Part shown: positions 24,243 through 35,400 of the stretch, piece after piece
How positions within the stretch are numbered: the stretch's first letter is position 1
How the letters are laid out: the number at the start of each line of letters is the position of its first letter
From: Dasyornis broadbenti
Lineage: Eukaryota; Chordata; Aves; Passeriformes; Dasyornithidae
NCBI GenBank assembly: GCA_013397935.1
Contig: VZRN01000563.1
Coordinates: forward strand, 124,221 to 188,220
Length of the DNA stretch: 64,000 nucleotides
Direction: 5' to 3'
Program-made: the position numbers and the translations under genes
The notes under the pieces: model-generated
Database searches by the model: none
What the model was told of the DNA's origin: nothing
Seen by the model: only the letters and a program-made list of their open reading frames with translations

Positions 24243-24396
24243 AGTGGTGGAATTTTAACATTTACACTCTGTTTTTCCAAAGAGATTCAAGAAAGGACTT
24301 TGAGAAATCCCTGATGATAAGCACGTTTGGGCACCAGCACTGTAGGCCATGCCCCAAGGTCGTGAGTGCTATTCATGAGCTGTGTAACCTCACCAG

Positions 24397-24468
24397 AGAA
24401 TCACAGAATATTCTGAGTTGGAAGGGACCCACAAGTTCAGCTCCTGGCTCTTAACAGAATTGCACAAT
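24397..24468 (-). mobile_element. CR1 LINE, very short 3' tail fragment
   Basis: Reading from the left, AGAATCACAGAATATTCTGAG and TTGGAAGGGACCCACAAG are the reverse complement of a CR1 3' end. It is the subfamily with TGAGTTGGAAGGGACCC. The usual GATCATCGAGT block appears deleted before CAGCTCCTGGCTCTTAACAG. Only about 70 bp remain. Confidence 0.85.
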
Positions 24469-25989
24469 GTCTGGCACTTTTGAGAGTTTTTTTTTTTTAG
24501 TTTTTTTAAAGACAGCATTTTGCTAGTGCTTGTTAAAATGTAGCCTACTCTGAGATCCCAATTTTCAGAATGAACAAACCATCTACTGGCAAAAATTAAT
24601 GACGCATATTAGTAATCAATTTCTCTCTGATATATTGAATAGGACTAGCCTGCTGACTTCTTCTGCTGTACCAGGATTCTCATGAACTATGATTAAGTAT
24701 CTCTTGTGCAAATGGTCCAGAGATCGTTTTCCTGTGCAGCACAAAAATACCTACAAGGATCAGAATTTCAAAACAATTGTAACAATAATACTAAATCATT
24801 AGCTATAAAAAGTAGGAAAAAACCCCAGGAATAATGAATGAAAGAGAGTTAAATTAGAATTAAAGAAAGAAGAGAAGGAAATCTTAAAATCAATAGGAAT
24901 GTGAAGGAATCCTGAAAATATGAAATCTGCTTAACTGCATGTTTCATTTGAAGTACCATTAAGGTGAAATGCACACTACTTACAGAAAGCCTTGTTACTT
25001 TCCTTGCTACGGCACTGGGGAGGGTGCAAGGAGTGGGAGCAGAGAGCTCTTAAATAGAGTATCTTAATGGATCAGGGTCTAATTGCTAAGCCCCTGGGCT
25101 AAGCCATCGTTTTTGAAGCTGACACCTCCAGATGCTGAATAAGCAAAGCTTTCCAGCAGGCACAAAGCCTGGAAAAGGATATTTAAAAACTCTACAAAGT
25201 TTCTATGGGACATTCTTCAGGGATCACGGATCTTGACTCCCATCCCCAAGGAGTCTGTTCATTACAGGCTGTACCAGTAACATGTCTTAGATGATGCAAA
25301 TCATCAGACTACCTTCCCTGTCTCTGTGGTGAATCATTGCTTAAGTTCTAGGCATTTACTTTCTCTCCATGGCTGTACTTCATTCTTAACTTCTCTCCTT
25401 AACCCAGGAAATTATTTTGGGCTTGTTAGTCAACAAAACAACTTAGTGCTTCCTTCACTTTAATGAATAATTTTTATTAAAAAGATATGCACATCAATTA
25501 CATGCTAAAGAGAGAGAAAGGCTTCAACACATGCTTAGGGTCGGTCATGTCTGCAGCCCTGACTGCAGCTCATGGAAGAGAATGGATATGCACTGGTTTG
25601 TTGGAGTATGTGTAGAGATGTGGTATCCTACCACTTGTAGCAAGCCCCCCTGCGAAAGCTGTGTAGGCTTATGGGGTCATATCCCAACTCAGCATATTGT
25701 GCATCTCACAGGACAAGGGCACTGAACCTGTGCTGGACACAACTCATTTGAGTTTGGTAAAATCCTAATTACACCCCGTTCTCCAAGCATGGTTGATTTT
25801 ATTTTCCTTAGCCTCCTGTTCCCACTGTCACCACTCTCCCCTCCCTGCCTGCTGAGCTCTGCACAGTCCTTACAGAGATAATGTCAAGCTGAGAGAGAGG
25901 AACTCGCCTGAATTACACAGGGTATGTTGCACATATGTGCATATAGATATACATGTATATGTATGTACTTTCTCAGATATGTGCTTGAA
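24469..25989. other. Unique DNA, no gene recognised
   Basis: No repeat family or coding signal seen, apart from a T-rich patch near 24,487-24,508 and an alternating purine-pyrimidine patch around 25,923-25,967. The latter includes the 12-bp palindrome GCACATATGTGC (25,929-25,940), immediately before the next CR1. Confidence 0.55.
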
Positions 25990-26302
25990 AATCACCGAAT
26001 CACAGAATGATTTGGATTGGAGGGGACCCTAAAGATCATCTCATTCCATTCCCCTGCCATAGACAGGGACACCTTCCACTAGACCAGGTTGCTCAGAGCT
26101 CCATCCAGCCTTGAACACTTCCAGGGCTGGGGCACACACAGCTTCTCTGGGCAACCTGTGCCAGTGCCTCACCAACCTCACAGCAAAGAATTTCTTCATA
26201 ATGTCTAATCTAAACCTATCTTCTGTCAGTTTGAAACCATTCCCCCTTTCCCTGTCACTCCAGGTGCTTGGAAATAGCCTCTCTCCATCTTCTTTGTGGG
26301 CT
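25990..26302 (-). mobile_element. CR1 LINE, 3' half of an interrupted element
   Basis: Reverse-oriented CR1 3' end. The tail is ATCACCGAATCACAGAATG at the left. Next come GGGACCCTAAAGATCATC, AGGGACACCTTCCACTAGAC, CAGGTTGCTCAGAGCTCCAT and AATTTCTTCATAATGTCTAA. The element stops abruptly at 26,302 inside CTTTGTGGGCT and resumes at 26,973 after a 670-bp insertion. The last 53 bp are repeated exactly at 26,973-27,025. Confidence 0.93.
26250..26302. repeat. Left copy of a 53-bp perfect direct repeat
   Basis: Fifty-three bases of CR1 sequence (starting CCCTGTCACTCCAGGTGCTT, ending CTTTGTGGGCT) are identical to 26,973-27,025. An undisturbed CR1 would carry this block once, so the second copy arose with the insertion. 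Confidence 0.97.
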
Positions 26303-26972
26303 TCCCCCTTCCCTCCGCAAATGAAACAAATTAACCAAAGGCAGGCGAAAGTGAAGAAAAAACTGAACTGTTATATTAACTCAGAATAACTGGGAAAAAC
26401 AAGAAAAGAAAAAGGGAAAAAAAGGGAAAAGAGAAAAAGGAACAAAACCCTCACAAAGGTCCAGTGGCGAACCGTCTCACCCACAAAACTGGCGGAGAGC
26501 TGTTGGCCGGAAGCTCGGATAGCACGGGTTCCTGGAGCTGTGGTGCCTGTGCCAGGTGTCCTGCTGCTCGGTGCCTGCCTGCCCCGTCGCATTTGGAGCC
26601 TCAGGTGTGTTTCTGTGCCGACCCTGAGTCACCTTCTGCCCCACAAGCCCGTCAGAAAACTGTCAGCCTTGGCAGAGAACTCTCTTCCTTAAAGATTGGT
26701 GGAGACCTCTTGGCCTCAAGCTCGGTGCAGAACTGTCTCCGTCTCTCTCATAAACCCAATCTCCCCCGCACCATTGGGCCGAGCACTTTTTATCCTCCAG
26801 GCCGTTCAACCGATCTCCAGGCGCGGGTTCGGTCGAACCAATCATTTTGTTGGCCATTCAACTGACCCCAGCTCCAGCCCCAATCCCTGGGTTCATCTTG
26901 AAGGTATAGGGGCCCTGGTCATTAAGCAGACAGTTAAGGAATACAGTAGCTTCTTAATGTCACCCCAGGACA
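26303..26972 (-). mobile_element. LTR-like insertion splitting a CR1 element
   Basis: This 670-bp block interrupts a CR1 and is unlike its surroundings, with about twenty CpGs between 26,460 and 26,850. Read on the minus strand it begins TGTCCTGGGGTGACATTAAG exactly at the junction (26,972), a typical TG start of an avian retroviral LTR. It then has an inverted CCAAT box (ACCAATCA on plus at 26,837-26,844) and, about 50 bp on, a TATA-like GGATAAAAAGTGC (plus 26,783-26,795). That arrangement fits a U3 promoter. The rest includes a C/T-rich tract and ends in GGAGGGAAGGGGGA. No terminal CA is evident at the far end, no gag, pol or env is present, and the flanking duplication is far longer than a retroviral one. 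LTR is therefore my best reading, not certain. Confidence 0.6.
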
Positions 26973-27025
26973 CCCTGTCACTCCAGGTGCTTGGAAATAG
27001 CCTCTCTCCATCTTCTTTGTGGGCT
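26973..27025. repeat. Right copy of a 53-bp perfect direct repeat
   Basis: Exact copy of 26,250-26,302, directly abutting the 670-bp insertion. The CR1 reads on seamlessly from here (CCCTTCAGGCGCTGGAAGGC). Confidence 0.97.
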
Positions 27026-27215
27026 CCCTTCAGGCGCTGGAAGGCCACAATTAGGTCATCTCAAATCCTTCTCTTCTCCAGGCTGAACAATCCCAATTGT
27101 CTCAGTCTTTCCTCACAGCAGAGCTTCTCCATCCCTCTGATCACCTTGGTGCCTCCTCTGGACTCACTTCAGCAGGTCCCCGTTTCTCCTGTGCTAAGGT
27201 CCCAGCGCCCAGGTC
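26973..27215 (-). mobile_element. CR1 LINE, continuation beyond the insertion
   Basis: Continues the interrupted CR1 with CAGGCGCTGGAAGGCCACAA, CCTTCTCTTCTCCAGGCTGA, AGTCTTTCCTCACAGCAGAG and TCTGGACTCACTTCAGCAGG. Similarity fades near 27,215, the likely 5' truncation point. The two halves together make about 500 bp of CR1. Confidence 0.9.
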
Positions 27216-27669
27216 AGAAGGGAGGAAGGCCTGGCTGACAGCTGTGTTTCCACAGCTCACACCTCATACCTACTCTAACCAAAAGAGGACTTCAGGGGAC
27301 AGGATGTCTCGCCATGCATAGGTTAGTGAGTGAAGGGAAAGCACAGGAAAACAAGGACACTGACAGACCCAAGAGAAGGATGGAGATGAGGTGTTTCTCT
27401 GGCAGTGCACTGAGGAGATGAAGCAAGGCGCCAGGTGGCTGCAGCAGAGAACAAGGGCTAAGAGATTTCAAAATGGCTTGATCCCTTTCTGGGAGAAGCT
27501 GTACAGCTTAGCATGAGCAGGGTGAGTGGGTGTCCTATAATATTTTTTTAAAGGAAAAAGCAACACCACCTCCCCATTACTGTCAATTGTTATATTTTAA
27601 TGCAATAAATACTCTGGAAAGCAGCTCTAGGCAGTTATAGTATAGAGGTTCCACCTCTCCAAATATGCT

Positions 27670-27865
27670 ATGATGCTTAGTTTTTTGTTGCTAATTAATT
27701 GTATTAAACTTTACAGCCTTATCAGAATGGAAATCAAATCATTAAGCCAGATGTTATTACTCCTCCAATGAATTCTTACTGTAAATAATTTCTTCATTGA
27801 TAATTAATTTTCAGTAGCAATTCTTTGGCATCATGGAATTACTTATTAAAAATGCAAATGTTAAT
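27670..27865. promoter_or_regulatory. Candidate conserved enhancer-like element
   Basis: Non-repetitive AT-rich block with two TAATTAATT homeodomain-type clusters (about 27,692 and 27,801) and a perfect octamer ATGCAAAT (27,852-27,859). Between them lie non-simple words such as CAAATCATTAAGCCAGATG. The combination resembles developmental enhancers of vertebrates. It is inferred from texture only and could be ordinary AT-rich DNA. Confidence 0.25.
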
Positions 27866-29723
27866 ACTGGTAAGTTATTCTGTACTGTTTAAATATTAAG
27901 ACTTTTTAATTTTTCTATGAAAACACTATAGCAATAAACACTATACGGATTTTGTAGCGATAAATATAAAAGACAGACAGAAAAGGACACAGACTTACTT
28001 TCTCTATAGTTATCTGAAAACATCAGAGTAAATCTTGTAAAGTAAGCCAAAGCTCCTGTCAATGTAATACACTGTCTTTGCAAGTGATTTAATTTGGGAT
28101 AAGTCCTGCACTGCTATAGAGCACTATGAAAAAGGGAATCAGTAAAAGCACAGGAAAGTTCAGTTTCTCTAAAACACTGATCAGGTAAGAAGAGCAAGAG
28201 CTTCAAGCCACTGGTAGAGGTATAAAAAGTAATAATTTCTTACTTTGATCTTAGAAAAAACATTTCAACATCTCATCACCTTCCTTGTGTATTTCCAAAA
28301 TATTTTGGGTTTACCCAAAGTGTCTTATCTGCTCTTCTCATGCTTTCCCTTCTCTTTTGCTGCATAAACTGAAAGAAAATACTCTTCCAGGAAGAAGGCA
28401 AGTCTCCTGCCAGCACTGACACTCATCTATTTAAAATTTTGACAAGCTCAATCTAAGTGGGCCCCATATATTACAAAGTTATCTGACATCATTCCTTCAA
28501 GGGTCTGTTAAGGTGATCTAACTCAAAATAATGATACATTTTAGGAATATGCTGATTCTAACTGTGCCAAATATCACAATCAAATAGAGAACCATAACAG
28601 ACTTAAATACAGCATTAAGCCCAGTTCCCAGAAAGAGGGATCCAGAAGTTCCTTTGTTCTTTCATTCTCAATAAGTGGAAGAGAAGTAATGTTTTTCCTG
28701 TTGATGGTTGTTGTTAGGTGCTTTGCAAAACTCCTGTCTGCTTCTACACAGGAAAACACTGTCTCAAAATGGTTTCTGTAGTAACAGAGACTCATGGAAA
28801 AGGCTGACAGTCACTGTGTAATATTTGGGTTCAGAAGACCAGGATTTGAGATGTTTAAGTGAGAAACTTCAAGCTGTAACAAATACCTGTGTTCTTTGTG
28901 GATACCAGATACTGTAGACTGAACAATACTGTGGATTTATAGGTGTAATAACTCATTTGGGCACCTGAGTTGCAAGGTCCTGTTCCTTGCTCTCACACTG
29001 GTGTGCTTGCTGGGCCTAAAGAAATCACTTCAGTCTCAAAGAGATTTTGTATGTCTATAAAGGATATACCTTTATTTTCACAGCTGTATTGTGTTGTAAC
29101 TATGACTGCTGCCTTTGCAAAGCATTTTGACATCTAATTATACAGCAAGAGGTGACTTAGTTGGGTTCCCCAATTCCTAATGTTGTTCTGTACCTTCAAA
29201 ACGTTGTGGACTGAAGACTCCAGTGTGAAGCACAGAAATAGCAGAGGAAGCTTCTGGTCCTTTTGGGTAAGAATGGAAGAACGCAGTCCACAGCAGTTGC
29301 TTTCTGTAACAGAATTACAGACACAAGCACAGAGCGTTTATCTTGTTCCTATTCCCATCCACACAGGAGCATGTGGAAAGAATACTTGTGTTTTTATCTA
29401 CAGATAATGCCTTGACTGTTTGCTCCAGCCTTTCATTGCAGGCACTATACATCAGGGACTTCATCTCCAGCCCTGTTTTTTCTTAAGAAGCATTAAGGGG
29501 AGTTGATGAGGAGCAGAGAGGTTTCTGATGGGCCACTGGGGAAAGGAGTTACTGAGTGAAAATGTCAAGGTAGAAATTCTTGGCACAGTAATCAAGATGG
29601 GCTCTCAGGACTTTTTAAAATATGTCTTTAAATCTACTTACAGTCTGGCTGAAACCAGATTTACAGTCTATTTTTGCAGCTGCCAGTCTCCACTTAGAAA
29701 AGCTTTAGTGCTGGATATGGATA

Positions 29724-29762
29724 GTGCACTTCAAAAGGTAGACAGAAACCTTTGAAGTGCAC
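29724..29762. repeat. 14-bp-arm hairpin
   Basis: GTGCACTTCAAAAGG (29,724-29,738) and CCTTTGAAGTGCAC (29,749-29,762) pair over 14 bp with one bulged A and a 10-base loop. The stem is too short for a typical microRNA precursor and no terminator role is expected in a vertebrate genome. It is recorded as an inverted repeat only. Confidence 0.88.
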
Positions 29763-32700
29763 ATAGACTGATGTGAAGGGTTGCTCGAAAGTATAGGTTT
29801 CTTCTGACAACAAAGGTATTTAGAAACGTTAGGATCCCAAAGGTGTTAAGGATTTCATCTGTCTAGGTGGACAAAGCCCTAGATTTTCCATATAAGTGTG
29901 TTTGTATATTTAGAAAGCTCATTTTCTCTATTTACCTTGCTTGTGTATGTGCATGGTCGAGGGAAAGAAGCCATCTGTTTATTTTGTGATATCTTTCCAT
30001 TTACGAATTTGTTAACAATATCTTTGAACTTATGAGAACACACTTGGAAAATATCTGTAAGGGCCAACTCCTGAATCAGCACAAATCGGTTGTGTTTAAC
30101 AAAGTATATCTTTCAACATTTAACCTTTAAAATGTGCAAAATCTGGCATTTCATGATCTTATTTTGAATAAATTTTTAGAATTTTAATAGTATTTATTGA
30201 AGTATGCACATTGAACCAAAAATTTCCAACAGAATAAGTGATATTGTAAAATATTTATGTATAATAATTCCTCTAAAAAATGATGAAAAGATTCTATTCA
30301 AATTACCCATTGACAAAAACCTACTTCTTGTATTTACAGAGGGGCATTTTTTGTATCTTAGGTCAAAAACCTATCACGAAAATAAATTCAGGTACATGCA
30401 AATCCTCTTGCCTACAATAATTAATGGTAGAATTTTATTTCAGGAGTGTTTATCTAGAAATGTATGAAGGCAGCTAACTGAATACATTTAAGCGCTATTA
30501 ATGCTGTAGAACAGTTCTGTACTGTTGGCTATTGTATGTCTACTAAAAATGAGCATGTGAAATAAAAAAATACAGTATAGCTACAATTAAAAAACAGCAT
30601 TAAAATACATCTTTATTTGCATTTTTGATTTTTTTGCCAGAGGTCTAGCAACATGTTTAATGTACAAGTTTGAGAAAAAAAGGCAAAAAAAGTGGTTTTG
30701 TTGGAGGTCTGCAGAAGGTTTATTGCAAAAAGATGAAATTTGGACAAACATGTTTTGAAACAATTTCAACCACCTTAACTACAATAGCGTAATTCATCAG
30801 GTGATTTACTAAGAATCTGTTGTTGTAAACAGAGCTGCCTTTTAAATTTTTGTTTTGGTGTAAGTTTGCTGTTAATTGTTGTATTGACCTATGGCTACTT
30901 TGTAACACCTTTTAATGTGAGAATGCCAGTTTTACTAATAACTGGAAGTTCATCGAAAACAATATTTGAGTAAGTGTGCCTATAATACTAGAAAAGAAGC
31001 TTTTAATTTTTACTCCAAAGTGTGATATTCAAAAGGAAAAACACTTTGACCTTTAAAATAATCTCATATATTATTTAAAAAGCACTACAAATACCTTTTT
31101 GCTGGCTTTATTCCCTGGATTAAGAAGAGGAAGTTAAGTACACATGTAGAAAACAAACAAATTATAAGTTGATTTGATTTTAGAAAGTAAGCAGATATAT
31201 CGGAGGCTTTTTTTTCCTTACAGCCAACCACTTTTTGCTTCCAGTAGAACAAGATAAGAGAAAAAGAAGCTCACACACATGGAGCTAGATCCACCAAAGC
31301 AGGAGGACAGCTTTGCACCAGTTTTCTTGGTCACAGCTTAAAACTAGAGTGGCTGGCAGCTGCTGGGTTTCTGCCCCATTTCAGGAATCTTCGAGCAGTT
31401 GCTGCAGTGGTTTGTGCACTTCCTTCCCCTGCCATCAGCACAGGGGCTGGTGGCCAGGGCCACTTTACTCCTGGCTGGTCTCCAGCTGCTAAAGCAGCTG
31501 GCCCCTTGAGGCTGCTGGCAATCAGTGAAAATCAAATCAGCCCTGTGCTGTGAACTGGTGTTGGAGTGAACTGATGCTGGGAAAGCACAGAGTTGGTAAA
31601 TTGTTCCTTCCTGGCCAGAAATGTAGATCAGCATTTTCAGACGGCTGTTTTCTGTCTTGAGAGGTGTTTCAGTCTGCTTTAGTGCTTTACAAATTTCACA
31701 TTTAGACATGCACATTTAGTCTTATTATAATGAAACTGGAGAGATTAAAAACTTGTAAGAGAAATCAGGTCAAAGTTTTCTGCAGCTTGATTCCAGTAAA
31801 ATCGTTCTGAATTAAAATTTAACCTAAGGACATACAAAGGCAGCAATATTTACATGGCAGGATGAAACACCTTCTGGAACAAGTTTTGTAGGGGGATGCA
31901 GAGGAGAATATCGCTGTGCGTACACGTTCTCGTTCTAGTGCTGGTCAAGTTTAGTTCCTTTTTCACATGAACAATAATAGAATAGATATGAGGTCCTAGT
32001 GTCAGACACAGAAATAGGACGTTGTGTCATAAAACCAATTCTGATTTGACTTTCACTTACCTGGAAAGTCTGTCAGAATCCAGTTGAGTAGCAGAGCTGA
32101 TGGCAACCTGATTAATAGGTAGGAATTCCAGACTTGTCTCACTGTCTCCCAGGGCACTTGACAGATGAGAGATTCCCTTTTCCTCTTGTGTGTCTTTTTT
32201 CCTCTGCCAGATTTGAAGGGTAGGGAAAGAGAAAAAAGAGTGTTTTGTACCAGTCTCCTATCTCCATCCATTCCTGTTGTACTGAGCCCTGCTGCTCACT
32301 CTGCTCTGTGGCAGCTTTTGTTGGTTCCCTGCCCTATCTCTGTAAATCTAAGTCAACATTTCCAGAGAAAATGCTGCTTAGTAACTTCAAAGAGTTATTG
32401 CTTCTGTCTTTGTCTGTGCAGAGTCAAGAATAAAGAACAGACACAGAATGACCTGACCCCTGTATTTGTATTGAAGACTACAAAGCGATGCTTGTCCAAG
32501 AAAATGCAGTTTCTTTGGCAAGCATGCTGATGCCAGGAATACATGTGAATATTAAAATCCCCAGAGACACAGGGCGCTTTCCAAGGAACAGTTTCCCATA
32601 TCAGGTTTCAGGAGGTGAGAGCCTGGTTCTTTGCCTTATGGATGAGCTAGGAGTGCAAATTCACCATGAATTGATTTAGTGGTCTGACAGCAAATATAAT

Positions 32701-33199
32701 GAACAGCACCAGTTTCACTGCACCTCCACAATTTGTTTCACTTTCCATCTTCTGAGCTTTGCAGATAATGTTTCCCTGGCCCTTGGTGCTATGAGATTCA
32801 TCTTTAACACCCCCAATTCCTCCTCTCCAGTTTAAGGTTTCTAAGTTGAGGCAAGCAGGTATTGCACACATGGTGCTGTATTTTTGGAGATTGATTAGTT
32901 TGATGAAGTATTGCAATGTGAAACAGTAATTTCTTTTTAACTGGTTAAGTGCAAAGGGAATTGCAGGTATGTCTCCCCTGATTGCATTCCTCTAGAAACA
33001 GCCTGTCTTTGTGAGGTTGGTTAGACTTCTCTAGAAAGGCAAACAAAAAGGCCTCATGACCAAGATGCCAGGCACAGAAGTACTAACACATGCCACTGGA
33101 TCCCAATGGTGAATTCTTCTTAAGACAATCACAAAGCAGTCCTGTACCTCTTGCCTAGGCAGGCCTAATGCCTGGAGATGCTGACTTCTGCTGAGTCAC

Positions 33200-33554
33200 T
33201 CAGAGACTGAGAGGGGACACCATCCCTGTCTGTCAGTGACTGCAGGGAGGGTCAGAGCATGGACCAGGCTCTGCTCGGTGGTGCCCAGCAATGGGACAAG
33301 AGGCCATGGGCAGGAACTGGTGCACAGGAAGTTCCACCTGACAATGAGGAAGAACTTCTTCCCTGTTCAGTGACCACACACCAGAATAGATCATCCAGAG
33401 AAGGTGTGGACTCTCCCTCATCAGACGCATTCCAGAGCCATCTGGACACAATCCTGTGCCATGTGCTCTGGGATGACCCTACTTGAGCAAGGGGATTGGA
33501 CCAGATGGCCCTCTGTGGTCCCTTTCAACCTGACCCATTGTAGGATTTTGTGAT
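33200..33554 (+). mobile_element. CR1 LINE, 3' end fragment
   Basis: CR1 landmarks in plus orientation: GAGACTGAGAGGGGACACCA, GGGAGGGTCAGAGC, CTGCTCGGTGGTGCCCAGCA, GAGGAAGAACTTCTTCCCTG, TGGACCAGATGGCCCTCTG and the tail AGGATTTTGTGAT. It belongs to a TTTGTGAT-tailed subfamily, unlike the ATTCTATG copies. It is 5'-truncated and non-coding. Confidence 0.92.
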
Positions 33555-33783
33555 CGTCATAGCAGGCAGCTGTGGCATTTTTGTTTGTGCACAGTCTCTA
33601 CCTTTTCAATTCTATGCTGTGTTTGAAAAAAATAAAGGGCTGGATTCTGTCCTCTAAAAACTCCTGTTGCACACATGATGGCTCAGTGACCTTCCACAAA
33701 GTTTCCTCAGTTTCGTCTCCAACCACCAGTAACTAAATTCCCAAATGTTTTCCATTCATCTCCCATCCTTCAATACTGTCCAT

Positions 33784-33797
33784 GTTGCCCTAGCAAC
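33784..33797. promoter_or_regulatory. RFX-type X-box motif
   Basis: GTTGCC-CT-AGCAAC fits the RFX-family X-box consensus with both half-sites intact. RFX factors control ciliary genes and, in vertebrates, MHC class II genes. No promoter or gene start is visible beside it, so function is unproven. Confidence 0.3.
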
Positions 33798-34273
33798 CAG
33801 TGCCACCTTCCCTGATCTGAGACACAAGGGTGTCATTCTGACCATTTGCTGCTGATTTAGAAGATGGCCTTTGTGCAAGCACTGATGAGAGCTTTGCCAC
33901 TTGTGCCAAGTTTTATACATACTGGCATGGTGCACCTTATTGCAATGAAGCAAATGTCATTGTCACAGAATTCAACAGTTTTTTTCCCTTTGAGAGAGCT
34001 GCTGTCCTTGTTAACATGCTTTTAACTACTGGAATTCAAACATGAGGAGCAGAAACAGGGCCTTGGGAGTTCTGCAAAAAAGAGGAAATTCTCCCTGTCT
34101 CAGCATTCAGCACAAGCCAAAGAGAAATACAGTATTTGGATGGGATTCCTAATTAGTTACTTGCATAATCCAATAGCTTTAATACATTTCTACTTCTCAT
34201 CATCACATCTGCCTTATTCAAAGATGCATCACATTGAGAATCTTCCAACAGTTAAATTTGAGACATGAGAAAA

Positions 34274-34309
34274 TGAGAGAGAGGGGGAGAGAGGGAGAGA
34301 CAGAGAGAA
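34274..34309. repeat. GA-rich low-complexity tract
   Basis: Almost pure purine on the plus strand, made of GAGA and GGGA words. Confidence 0.85.
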
Positions 34310-34720
34310 CACAAGAGCCCTCAGCCTCATCTTACCTCTGCCCAGAAAATTCAATACAAACATTACATTTGGACTGCCTTGCCTTGACTGCTGATTGATT
34401 GCTAAATTCACTACTGGCATTTCTACCTAAACACATGCAGGGAAGACTCTGGCCCTCTATTTTGAAGGTTCACCCAACTGTGCATCCATAAAATTGGAAC
34501 AGCAGCAGTAATTTGGCTTCCTCTGGCTCTTTCTGGGTAGACCCCAACTGCCTCTTAGAGAGATTTGCTGCTGCTAATTTTTTTTTAACGGACCATCTGT
34601 CTCATTTTGTATTCTAGAACATTCTTCCCCTTTTTTTGTCACACTTCCAGCAGAGTGAGAAGTTAGTTGGACTGCTCGTGCTGTAGCTAGTTACCAGAAT
34701 GCTGTTCTGTTGCTGGTGCA

Positions 34721-35015
34721 GCAGAAAACAGGAAAGACCACCCTGTCTAAACTCCATTTCCCTGGGCAGGAAATCCTCCAGTAATCTCAGCAGGGAAGGG
34801 TCTTGGCACCCTCATGGCTCCCCCAACAATTCTCCTACACTGAAGACATTGCAAACCCCTCCTGGAAAGCTTTAGGACCAGACAGGCAAGAGCACAGGTA
34901 GGCAAAAGGGGCCAGGGACTATTTTTCAGCCCAGGGAAAGTGCAGGTCTTACTGTTGTCACACCCAGTGAGCTGGACCACATCAAGAACAACCTGTTTGC
35001 TGCAGATCTCTTAGA
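34721..35015 (-). repeat. Composite repeat unit, copy 1 (unclassified block next to a CR1 tail)
   Basis: The block from 34,765 to 35,015 matches 41,481-41,729 at about 98% (three substitutions and a 2-base indel, counted by eye). The outer left part, from TGTTGCTGGTGCAGCAG, matches at only about 80%. On the minus strand it sits directly 3' of a CR1 tail. It is therefore either a 3'-transduced flank, part of a CR1-mobilised composite element, or a separate repeat next to CR1. A 77-codon minus frame (34,747-34,980) begins MVQLTGCDNSKTC and stays open in both copies, but it is short and unrecognised. I cannot name the family. Confidence 0.75.
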
Positions 35016-35400
35016 CTCCTAGAATCATAGAATGGCCTGGGTTGGAAAGACCTTACAGATCATCTAGTTCTGCCCTCCTGCCAAGGGCAGGGACACCTTC
35101 CCCTAGACCAGGTTGTTCAGAGCTTCACACAGCCTCACCTTGAACACTTCCAGGGATAGGACATCCACAGTTTCTCTGGAAAACCTGTGCCAGTGCTTCA
35201 CCACCCTCACAGGGAAGAATTTCATCATAATACCTGATCTAAATCAGCTTTTTGTCAGTGTAAAGCCAATCCCCCTTGTCCTGTCACTCCATGCTCTCGT
35301 AAAGTCCTTCTCCATCTTTCCTCTAGGTTGCCCTCAGGAACTGGAAGGCCACAATTAGGTTAACACGAAGCTTTTTCTTTTCCCGGTTGATCACTGAACA
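35016..35400 (-). mobile_element. CR1 LINE, 3' fragment joined to composite unit copy 1
   Basis: Reverse CR1 with tail AGAATCATAGAATGGCCTGG at the left. Next come AGGGACACCTTCCCCTAGAC, CAGGTTGTTCAGAGC and AGGGAAGAATTTCATCATAA, then GGAACTGGAAGGCCACAATT. Similarity fades near 35,400. The 94-bp patch 35,198-35,291 is nearly identical to 41,895-41,988 while the rest matches that copy less well. Confidence 0.92.

Larger units (their letters stand above)
27216..33199. other. Long unique stretch, no gene recognised
   Basis: AT-rich unique DNA. It contains a candidate conserved patch (27,670-27,865) and a hairpin (29,724-29,762), both listed separately. The 123-codon minus frame at 31,344-31,715 is cysteine-rich but matches nothing I know and lacks splice context. 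No CR1 or LTR is visible. Confidence 0.5.
33554..34720. other. Unique DNA with an X-box motif and a GA-rich tract
   Basis: No gene recognised. An RFX-type X-box GTTGCCCTAGCAAC lies at 33,784-33,797. A GA-rich tract (34,274-34,309) consists of GAGA and GGGA words. Confidence 0.55.

Noticed and set aside
26464..27238. 133- and 180-codon plus-strand frames as genes
   Set aside because: They span the LTR-like insertion and the flanking CR1, so they are transposon sequence read in an accidental frame.
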